DNA of 5,054 nucleotides from contig JBFLWY010000093.1 in the NCBI GenBank assembly GCA_040757355.1, forward strand, positions 1 to 5,054. The letters are read 5' to 3'. Below are positions 1 to 4,705 of this stretch, one piece after another. Position 1 is the stretch's first letter. The number at the start of each line of letters is the position of its first letter. The notes under the pieces were generated by a model. The model did no database searches, had not been told where the DNA came from, and was given only the letters and a program-made list of their open reading frames with translations. The stretch comes from DTYU01 sp040757355 (lineage in GTDB: Bacteria > Bacillota > Desulfotomaculia > Desulfotomaculales > Ammonificaceae). The translations under genes and the position numbers were made by a program.

Positions 1-133
1 CGCGGGCTCACGGCACCAGTGAGCAACCGATCTCCCTACGCTGACGCGCTTCACGATTCAATATAGCACAACCCCTATTTTCATTCCCGGTGGCGACCCA
101 GCACTCAATGTAATCCTTGAAGTTTAAAAGCTA
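1..133. other. Unassigned left edge, possible mobile-element remnant
   Basis: I recognise no gene here. The plus strand is open in frame 1 from the window edge to a TAG at 64-66 (21 residues), and the minus strand carries a short open frame that runs off the edge, but neither matches a family I know. A small perfect hairpin is present (GCTCAC at 6-11 pairs with GTGAGC at 19-24, loop of 7). The stretch leads directly into one arm of the 17-bp inverted repeat at 94-110. It could be the end of an insertion sequence lying mostly outside the window. That is an inference; no transposase is visible. Confidence 0.25.
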
Positions 134-199
134 TCACTTCGTTAAGCTCAATGAAGGTCTGTCCTTCAAAGGGCAAAAAGTCCATTGAGTGCTGGGTCG
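94..199. repeat. Perfect 17-bp inverted repeat with 72-bp spacer
   Basis: The sequence cgacccagcactcaatg at 94-110 recurs as its exact reverse complement at 183-199. The match stops at both ends of the 17 bp. The spacer (111-182) is A+T-rich and has a weaker inner symmetry (ccttgaag near 115, ccttcaaagg near 171), so a longer imperfect stem is possible. The right arm lies inside the 3' end of the leftward gene and encodes part of its last 25 residues; the left arm lies just beyond its stop. No target-site duplication is visible at the outer edges. It may be a MITE-like insertion, facing insertion-sequence ends, or a very large terminator-like hairpin. Confidence 0.6.
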
Positions 200-748
200 T
201 GAACGACTCCCCTCTAAATACTTAGTAGACATCGGCTCTTTAAATTGCTTGGCCCACTTTATCACCTCTTCAGTCTTGTACCGGATAGACCTGCCTACCC
301 GAAAATGTGGGATACCCGCAGGGTGTCGAGTGAACACGTCTAGGACGTACCGGCCGCAGCCGAATATAGCCATCATTTCCTTGGCATCCAAGACGGCAGG
401 TACCTGCGTCCAATCAACTTTCTGTACCGTTTCTGCCGGTGGGGGCGCCGGCGGTTTGGGAGGGGGAGGCGGCTTATATCTCCAACCTGTGCTTATAAAC
501 CAATCTTTGAGCCTGTCCTTCTTGATGATGTTGTTTCTCTTCGGGAATCTTGGTTTGCAGCTCAGATTCCATGCGGCATTTTCCGGTATCCCCAGAAACC
601 TTGCCAAATCCTCGACAGAGAACTTCTCCGGCAATGTAGTCCAATTGAGTTCGGTCAGCGGGTCCCCCGCAATCTTAAGCTTATTACCGCATTCTTGACA
701 GTATTTAGCTTCCTCTTGGGCCTGGTAGCCGCAACTATTACATAGCAT
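134..748 (-). CDS. Zinc-ribbon protein with two excisionase-like HTH modules
   Basis: This 204-residue protein is probably a DNA-binding accessory protein of unknown role. Residues 3-21 form a four-cysteine zinc ribbon (CNSC...CQEC). Residues 36-84 (WTTLPEKFSVEDLARFLGI...) and 113-169 (WTQVPAVLDAKEMMAIFGC...FRVGRSIRYKTEEVIKWA) each resemble the excisionase/MerR-like HTH that reads 'sv.dlA..lgi...fp...grkir...lkdWl'. A polyproline linker at 93-104 separates them. The parallel WTxLP/WTxVP openings suggest an internal duplication. The start at 748 is chosen because AGGAGGTG (758-765 on the complement) lies 9 nt upstream. A longer form starting at 826 is open but lacks this support. Residues after about 175 are low in family character and overlap an inverted repeat, so the native C-terminus may have been replaced. 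No integrase or recombinase partner is adjacent. Confidence 0.72.
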   Translation of the reverse strand: MLCNSCGYQAQEEAKYCQECGNKLKIAGDPLTELNWTTLPEKFSVEDLARFLGIPENAAWNLSCKPRFPKRNNIIKKDRLKDWFISTGWRYKPPPPPKPPAPPPAETVQKVDWTQVPAVLDAKEMMAIFGCGRYVLDVFTRHPAGIPHFRVGRSIRYKTEEVIKWAKQFKEPMSTKYLEGSRSRPSTQWTFCPLKDRPSLSLTK

Positions 749-757
749 CCTATGTTT

Positions 758-765
758 CACCTCCT
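758..765 (-). promoter_or_regulatory. Strong Shine-Dalgarno fixing the start of the leftward gene
   Basis: On the minus strand AGGAGGTG precedes the ATG at 748 by 9 nt. This decides between that start and two upstream in-frame ATGs, which have no comparable site. The extra upstream 26 codons are therefore probably untranslated leader. Confidence 0.75.
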
Positions 766-799
766 GTTCTACCATATAGTACCATAGCGGCGCACGCGA

Positions 800-1060
800 A
801 ATGTGGAAAACGTTGATGTAGGGCAACCAAGAAGTTTCGGCAAAAGGGGAAACGGAAAGAAAAGAACCGTGTCATTACATAACTGATGCTAAAAGTCGCA
901 CGCCGCGCGCAGGTCGAAAGAACGCCAGCGGAAGTTTTCTCAGCAGTCGGTAAACCGGCGGCAGCGCAACAGGGGTGAAGTTTACGGCTCCGGACGCCGC
1001 GCGGGAGGCGCGGGTGGCGGTTTGCACAGTATCCCGGCGGGAATATTTCGCGTAAAATTA
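800..1060. other. Non-coding GC-rich stretch with hairpins; possible structured RNA
   Basis: There is no convincing gene between the divergent starts at 748 and 1211. Short open frames exist on both strands (for example minus 750-1115), but none has an RBS or recognisable domain. The plus strand can form several stems: CCGCGC 997-1002 with GCGCGG 1008-1013; GTAAAC 950-955 with GTTTAC 980-985; AAACCG 952-957 as an alternative partner of CGGTTT 1018-1023; and TCCC...GGGA around 1032-1042. It ends in an intrinsic terminator at 1061. A small RNA transcribed rightward, or a long leader of the HTH operon, would explain this layout. No known riboswitch consensus could be matched. Confidence 0.3.
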
Positions 1061-1093
1061 CCCTGTCCTCGAAAAGGGGCAGGGTTTTGATTT
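1061..1093 (+). terminator. Rho-independent terminator or attenuator
   Basis: CCCTGTCC at 1061-1068 pairs with GGGGCAGGG ending at 1084 (one G-T pair), with a loop around CGAAAA, and is followed by TTTTGATTT at 1085-1093. The tail is on the plus strand only. No plus-strand gene lies before it, so it ends either an unannotated RNA from 800-1060 or read-through entering the HTH operon. It shields the operon promoter, which lies about 75 bp downstream. Confidence 0.65.
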
Positions 1094-1153
1094 GGTGCAA
1101 TGTTTGGTTAAGCAAAAAACTGAGAATTGTTCTGTATTGGAACTAAAGAATTG

Positions 1154-1174
1154 TATATTGAATAACAATATAAT
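1154..1174 (+). promoter_or_regulatory. Operator palindrome overlapping a TATAAT -10 box
   Basis: TATATTG at 1154-1160 and CAATATA at 1166-1172 are a perfect inverted repeat separated by 5 bp (AATAA). A consensus TATAAT lies at 1169-1174, sharing bases with the right arm, 36 bp before the HTH start codon. No good -35 box sits 17 bp upstream. A protein bound to this site would block RNA polymerase, the usual arrangement for an autorepressing Xre-family regulator. A heptamer GAATTGT is also repeated at 1124-1130 and 1148-1154, which may mark a second binding site. The operator role is inferred from position and symmetry. Confidence 0.6.
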
Positions 1175-1194
1175 AAATGGTAACATCTTATTAC

Positions 1195-1202
1195 AAAGGA
1201 GG
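1195..1202 (+). promoter_or_regulatory. Shine-Dalgarno of the HTH regulator gene
   Basis: AAAGGAGG lies 8 nt before the ATG at 1211. It is the strongest ribosome binding site of the operon, so the regulator should be translated best. The two downstream genes have only weak sites inside the preceding coding sequence. Confidence 0.8.
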
Positions 1203-1210
1203 GAAGAATT

Positions 1211-1582
1211 ATGGCCAGACTGCCTTCGTTTTCCGAAATCGGCAGACGGGTAAAGTCGTTACGGGAACAAAAAGGCTTGTCTCAAGAACAACTGGCCGCA
1301 TTAATTGATGTTTCACGTCCCGTGGTCACTAAAATTGAGGGTGGCAAAAAAGCAATCAATAGTCTCGAATTGCGGCGGATCGCAGATGTGCTAGGTGTAT
1401 CTGTTGATGAACTTACCTGTCCTGTAAACGAGGAAGAAGAAACCTTAGTGGGGCGGTTTCGTGCCAGGCAAAATGGGGAAGACCCCATTTTAGCGGCCTC
1501 GATCGAGAAAATCGAGGGCATTTTTAAAGAGATTCTGGGGCAGGTCCGGTTATGGAGAGAGAACAGTGAAGAGAATCAGTAG
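1211..1582 (+). CDS. Xre/Cro-C1-type HTH transcriptional regulator
   Basis: This 123-residue cytoplasmic DNA-binding protein is the first gene of a three-gene operon. Residues 10-68 are a classical Cro/C1 HTH: IGRRVKSLREQKGLSQEQLA, then the recognition helix region VSRPVVTKIEGGKK, ending LADVLGV-type (IADVLGVSVDELT). Residues 73-123 are a charged, probably helical tail (EEEETLVGRFRAR...) of the kind seen in regulators paired with ImmA/IrrE proteases, where the tail can carry the cleavage or dimerisation region. It probably represses its own promoter through the palindrome at 1154-1172 and acts as antitoxin or repressor for the genes behind it. Its last 17 bp overlap the protease start. The HTH call is firm; the partner role is inference. 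Confidence 0.92.
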   Translation: MARLPSFSEIGRRVKSLREQKGLSQEQLAALIDVSRPVVTKIEGGKKAINSLELRRIADVLGVSVDELTCPVNEEEETLVGRFRARQNGEDPILAASIEKIEGIFKEILGQVRLWRENSEENQ

Positions 1583-2354
1583 TCAGCGAAGGAAAGAGTT
1601 AGAGTTGATAGCACGAGACCGGGCAAGTGAAGTGCGGCGTTCTTGGGGGCTCGGTATAGAGCCCATTGCCGACATTTTTGATTTAATTGAACGCAGAACC
1701 AAGAATGTAATTGTTTTACGTTTTCCTAGCGATAGTCCAAAATTATCTGCTTTTATAGCTAAAGCAAATAAAGACTATTTGATCTACATAAATAGCAATA
1801 CCATCTTGGGGCACCAAATCTTTTCTGCTGCTCACGAGATGAGTCATTATTTGTACGACTGTAACGATCTCAAATTGTTGGTATGCAACCCAGGTGAAGA
1901 AACGGAAGACGAAGTCGAGGTGTTGGCGAACGCTTTTGCCAGGTATTTTTTGTTGCCTGAAGAAGGCGTGAGACATGCATTCTTGAGCCGTTTTGGTGTA
2001 CAACGCAAAGTAAGCTATGGACATGTTATGGCTTTGCAGGAAACATTTAGGGTAAGTTATGGTGCCATGTTGTACGCTTTGATGAAATATGGAATCATTA
2101 ATTCTCGTGCATACGGCAATTTGAAAAAGTTAAGTTTACCTGAGAATGCTTCGTTATTACAACGATATGCCAAAATGTTTGGTGTTACTGATTTAGAAAA
2201 CCCCACAGAAGGGCAAATACCCAAGAAATTAGTCCTGGCGTTGACTGCCAATTACAGTGAGGGCAGAATAAGTTACGGAAAGTTAAAAAGCATCTTAGGT
2301 CTGTGGGGCGTGAAACCGGAAGAGATGGGGTTTGCCCATGAAGATCCTCTCTAA
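1566..2354 (+). CDS. ImmA/IrrE-family zinc metallopeptidase (COG2856-like)
   Basis: This 262-residue protein is a predicted cytoplasmic protease. Residues 90-94 are HEMSH (HExxH zinc motif: ligands H90 and H94, catalytic E91) inside SAAHEMSHYL. A second motif, E118-x-x-A-N-A-F-A-x-x-F-L-L-P at 118-131, supplies the likely third ligand E118. This is the family signature of ImmA of ICEBs1, which cleaves the ImmR repressor, and of IrrE/PprI. Residues 205-255 form a helical C-terminal region with an EGRISYGKLKSILGL segment, common in the longer members. The start is GTG at 1566, with GGAG 8 nt upstream inside the regulator gene. Translational coupling is likely because of the 17-bp overlap. The probable substrate is the Xre protein encoded just before it; this is inferred from gene order. 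Confidence 0.92.
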   Translation: MKRISSQRRKELELIARDRASEVRRSWGLGIEPIADIFDLIERRTKNVIVLRFPSDSPKLSAFIAKANKDYLIYINSNTILGHQIFSAAHEMSHYLYDCNDLKLLVCNPGEETEDEVEVLANAFARYFLLPEEGVRHAFLSRFGVQRKVSYGHVMALQETFRVSYGAMLYALMKYGIINSRAYGNLKKLSLPENASLLQRYAKMFGVTDLENPTEGQIPKKLVLALTANYSEGRISYGKLKSILGLWGVKPEEMGFAHEDPL

Positions 2355-2907
2355 GCCAAAAGTAGTTAGTGATGCAGACATTGTTATAAAATTCTGCAAA
2401 GCCAGACACCTGGGTCTTTTGGGTGAAGTGTTTTCAGAGGTTTTAATTCCTTTAAGGGTTTTTGAAGAAGCCGTAGAAGAGTTAAGGGACAAGAGCGCTT
2501 TAGATTTCAGGTGGTTGGTCGTAAGGGCTATCAACGATCAAAACAGTTTTTCTATAGAACAGAGACAGGCAATGGCAATAACAATGAGATCGTTCGAGTA
2601 TGAACTTGACGACGGGGAAAGGGAGGCATTTGCTCTCGCTAACGAACTAGGGATTCCAATAATCCTCAGCGATGACCGTAACGCGAAGAGGATTATTGAA
2701 ACTGCTTCCAACGTGGTGGGATTGTCCCACATCGAGGTTTTGGTTTGGGCAACAGAAGCGGACGTCCTTAAACCAGCAAATGCTCAAAAAATTTTTGATG
2801 ATATAAACAGCATAGTCAGTCACCCAATCGGTACACCTTATGATGATTTACAAGAGCGCGCTCGCGAGCGCTTCAGGAAGCTGGGCTGGCGCTTTAAAGT
2901 TGAGTAA
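2338..2907 (+). CDS. PIN-domain putative RNase (DUF3368-like), probable effector
   Basis: This 189-residue protein resembles VapC-type PIN nucleases, closest in style to DUF3368. Family acidic positions appear in order: D12 in VVSDADIVIKF, E44 in IPLRVFEEAVEEL, E94 in DDGEREAFALANELGIP, and D112/D113 in ILSDDRNAKR. These would bind the Mg2+ or Mn2+ used to cut RNA. The protein is longer than typical DUF3368 members because of an insert around 50-88 and a helical, basic C-terminal extension (about 140-189). ATG 2338 is preferred; TTG 2332 in the same frame is possible. The ribosome site is weak (GGGG, 7 nt upstream) and lies within the protease gene, which it overlaps by 17 bp, so translation is probably coupled. 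No UPF0175-like antitoxin, the usual DUF3368 partner, is present. Activity is predicted from motifs only. Confidence 0.82.
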   Translation: MKILSKPKVVSDADIVIKFCKARHLGLLGEVFSEVLIPLRVFEEAVEELRDKSALDFRWLVVRAINDQNSFSIEQRQAMAITMRSFEYELDDGEREAFALANELGIPIILSDDRNAKRIIETASNVVGLSHIEVLVWATEADVLKPANAQKIFDDINSIVSHPIGTPYDDLQERARERFRKLGWRFKVE

Positions 2908-2992
2908 GAGAAAAAGACTGACGCGGGGCGCTCGATTGTCTCGGCTAAGAGGAAATATTCCGGTACCATGTTTATCATTTTGCGTCTATATT

Positions 2993-3021
2993 CAAAAACT
3001 GTTAAAAAACAAGTTTTACAG
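2993..3021 (-). terminator. Weak AT-rich terminator for the recombinase gene
   Basis: On the minus strand CTGTAAAA and TTTTAACAG (2999-3021) form an A+T-rich stem with one bulged base, followed by TTTTTG (2993-2998). It lies about 36 bp beyond the recombinase stop. The stem is weak. The plus strand has no U-tract after it, so it does not clearly end the PIN operon arriving from the other side. The rest of 2908-3056 holds nothing recognisable. Confidence 0.35.
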
Positions 3022-3056
3022 GGTTACGCCTAAATCCTGATTTATAACTTGCCTGC

Positions 3057-3962
3057 TCAGTCCGCCGGGATTCCCGGCCGGAGCCGCTCCACCGCCTCCC
3101 GCAGCCGCTTGCTGCTGCAGTGGGCGTAGATGCGGGTCGAGGCCAGGTCGGCATGGCCCATCAACTCCTGGATGGTGAAGACGTCCGTCCCCTTTTCCAG
3201 CAGCAGCGTTGCGAAGGAGTGCCGGAGCTTGTGCGGGGTGATCACCGCCGGGTCGAGCCCCGCCATCCGGACGTACCTTTTAAAGAGCCGCGTCAGGGCG
3301 TCCTTGTTCATCTGGCCGCCTTCCCGGCCGAGGAAGAGGGCGCGGTTCCCCAGTAAGGGGAGGCGCGTCTGCAGGTACTCCCAGAGCATCTGCTGCAGTT
3401 CCGGGATGAGCGGGATCAGCCGTTCTCGCCCGCCCTTGCCCCGCACGCGCAGCGTGCCGGCGCCGAGGTCCACGTCGTCCCAGTCCAGGCGCAGAAGCTC
3501 GCTCCGCCGCAGGCCGCAGTAGGCCAAAAGGTAGAGGATGACCTTGTCCCGGAGGCGGTTCAGCCCGCTGGAGAACTCCGGGGCGGTGAGCAGCCGCTTC
3601 AGTTCCTCTTCCTTCAGGTAAATCGGGGCGCGGTCGGGTTCTTTCGGCGGCCTTATCTTCCGCATCGGGTCCCCGGGTATGTACTCCTGCTCCGTCAGGT
3701 AGCGGAAGAAGGAGCGGAAACAGTGGATCTTCCGTCGCAGGGAGGCAGCCTTGAGCTTCCGCTCCTCCTGAAGCCAGATGAAGTAACGCCGCAGCACCGG
3801 CGTCGTGAGGTTGGCGAGTTCCGGCGCGATCCGCTCCCGGAACAGGAAGTCCTCGAGCGGCTTGAGGTCCGAGCGGTAGGCGGCCAGGGTTTCGGGGGAG
3901 GCGTCCTTTTCCGCGCGCAGGTAACGCAGGAACTCCCGGATAGCTTCCTGTAAGTGCGACAT
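3057..3962 (-). CDS. Tyrosine recombinase, XerC/XerD-like
   Basis: This 301-residue site-specific recombinase matches the usual Xer length. Residues 3-92 form the N-terminal SAM-like core-binding domain (REFLRYLRAEKDASPETLAAY). Residues 110-295 form the catalytic domain with the complete set R152 (CGLRRSELLRL), K176 (RGKGGRERLIPL), H244 and R247 (HKLRHSFATLL), H270 (LMGHADLASTRIYAH) and the nucleophile Y279. The start ATG has GGAGG 6 nt upstream (3967-3973 on the complement). The gene is markedly GC-rich, unlike the adjacent operon with which it converges. It could be a chromosomal Xer protein or an orphan integrase of a decayed element. The site it acts on was not found. No strong promoter is visible upstream. 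Confidence 0.93.
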   Translation of the reverse strand: MSHLQEAIREFLRYLRAEKDASPETLAAYRSDLKPLEDFLFRERIAPELANLTTPVLRRYFIWLQEERKLKAASLRRKIHCFRSFFRYLTEQEYIPGDPMRKIRPPKEPDRAPIYLKEEELKRLLTAPEFSSGLNRLRDKVILYLLAYCGLRRSELLRLDWDDVDLGAGTLRVRGKGGRERLIPLIPELQQMLWEYLQTRLPLLGNRALFLGREGGQMNKDALTRLFKRYVRMAGLDPAVITPHKLRHSFATLLLEKGTDVFTIQELMGHADLASTRIYAHCSSKRLREAVERLRPGIPAD

Positions 3963-4114
3963 AACACCCCTCCGTAACTTTAATTACGTATTTTCGCTCC
4001 CGTCCGGGTTGCCGGCGCAAACCCGGAAACCCCTGGTATTCCTTGAAGACAGCGCGAAAGTAGCCCTGAGGTGCCTTCTTTCTGGGAACTCGGCTTACAG
4101 GTTTACTCACCCGC
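3963..4114. other. Intergenic leader of the recombinase, two hairpins
   Basis: No gene is supported here. CGTAA 3973-3977 with TTACG 3984-3988 forms a small palindrome next to the recombinase RBS. CCGGGTT 4004-4010 pairs with AACCCGG 4020-4026 around a 9-nt loop; neither strand has a U-tract after it, so it is not a terminator. These could be regulatory stems or recombinase binding sites; neither idea has direct support. A minus-strand open frame from 4119 overlaps the recombinase in another frame and lacks an RBS. Confidence 0.3.
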
Positions 4115-4154
4115 GCCAAACTGCGGCATAATCCGCGGTTTGGCTTTTGTTTTT
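4115..4154 (+). terminator. Strong Rho-independent terminator without an upstream gene
   Basis: GCCAAACTGCGG (4115-4126) pairs over 12 bp, with one T-G wobble, with CCGCGGTTTGGC (4133-4144). The loop is CATAAT and the tail is TTTTGTTTTT (4145-4154). It works only on the plus strand. No plus-strand gene lies between the recombinase start and this point, so it probably belonged to a gene lost by rearrangement. The S24-like remnant begins immediately after its U-tract. Confidence 0.85.
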
Positions 4155-4428
4155 ACCGACGGAGATCGCCGTCAAGCGCCTGGTGAAGGAAGGCGGGCGC
4201 TACCTCCTCCGGCCGAACAATCCGTGGCGGGACTGCTCCGACATCCCGGTCGGCCCCAAAGAGAGGATCATCGGGGTGGTTGTGACGGATCGTGAAGCGG
4301 CCGGGATCCCCGTCGAAACAGGGCAAATCAAGATGGTCCTACTTAAGGAGTCCTGTGGCGCCGGGAGACGTTATCCGGGATGTGTCCCTGACCGAACGGA
4401 AAAGGTCGTAGAGGAACCCCTTCGGTAA
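4132..4428 (+). pseudogene. Truncated LexA/S24-type repressor remnant
   Basis: The frame open from 4132 to the TAA at 4426-4428 contains TEIAVKRLVKEGGRYLLRP, NNP and IPVGPKERIIGVVV. These match the C-terminal peptidase domain of LexA/CI-type S24 proteins around the catalytic lysine (K in AVKRL) and the final beta strands. The N-terminal HTH, the cleavage site and the catalytic serine are missing, and the first recognisable residues abut a terminator U-tract. There is no RBS; the only possible start (TTG 4147) is inside that tract. After about 4350 the frame loses family character, while the next frame reads PGDVIRDVSLTERKRS to a TAG at 4406-4408, so a frameshift is also possible. It is most likely non-functional. 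Confidence 0.65.
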
Positions 4429-4455
4429 TTGTTGAATTCTTCTTCCGGAGGAAAG

Positions 4456-4622
4456 GTGGACTCGGCAATGCCTCCGGAGATCTTCATCGGCACTTCTGGC
4501 TACAGCTACGACGACTGGCGCGGGGTGCTCTACCCCCTGCGGCTGGCGAAGGGAAAGATGCTGGCTAGGCGGTCTAGAACGCGCGGATGCTGCGGGAGAT
4601 GATAAATAGGCTCTACCTATGA
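4456..4622 (+). pseudogene. DUF72 (YecE-like) pseudogene with large internal deletion
   Basis: DUF72 proteins are about 230-300-residue TIM-barrel-like proteins of unknown function. The start is well formed: GGAGG at 4447-4451, then GTG 4456 or ATG 4468. The first residues, PPEIFIGTSGYSYDDWRG, are the family N-terminus and continue to KMLA at about 4566. The reading then jumps: from 4563 a different frame gives G-[TAG]-AV-[TAG]-NARMLREMINRLYL and stops at TGA 4620-4622. This is the usual DUF72 C-terminus ('G.AV.NA..L..ml') with two amber codons at 4566 and 4575. About 200 central codons are therefore missing. The actual open frame from 4468 ends at TGA 4600-4602. The C-terminal match is from memory of the family and is less certain than the N-terminal one. 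Confidence 0.75.
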
Positions 4623-4705
4623 GCCAGACCGTATTTGCCGGAATGCCGGGTGGGATTATTTTTGAAAGCAGGCGTTAAAGCTCGAGCGAATGGAGTTGCG
4701 TTCAG

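Noticed and set aside
940..1000. Resemblance to a cobalamin-riboswitch-like segment (caacaggggtgaa)
   Set aside because: The surrounding conserved elements of that riboswitch are absent and the downstream gene is a regulator, not a cobalamin gene.
963..1053. Short plus-strand open frame near the terminator (GVKFTAPDAAREAR...)
   Set aside because: Equally plausible-looking peptides occur in other frames of the same GC-rich stretch; no clear RBS or family match.
750..1115. 121-residue minus-strand open frame in the intergenic region
   Set aside because: No RBS, no recognisable domain, many cysteine/arginine stretches typical of reading GC-rich non-coding DNA, and it overlaps the real RBS of the leftward gene.
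2858..2871. 14-bp perfect palindrome gcgctcgcgagcgc inside the PIN gene
   Set aside because: It encodes part of the ERARERF helix and sits in coding DNA; most likely coincidence, although it could be a modification or binding site.
115..4048. Shared octamer ccttgaag at 115-122 and 4041-4048 as a possible att pair
   Set aside because: Eight bases are expected by chance at this distance, and the flanks do not match.
3280..4119. 279-residue minus-strand frame overlapping the recombinase
   Set aside because: It is an out-of-frame shadow rich in Gly, Pro, Arg and Ala; the recombinase frame carries the full catalytic set.
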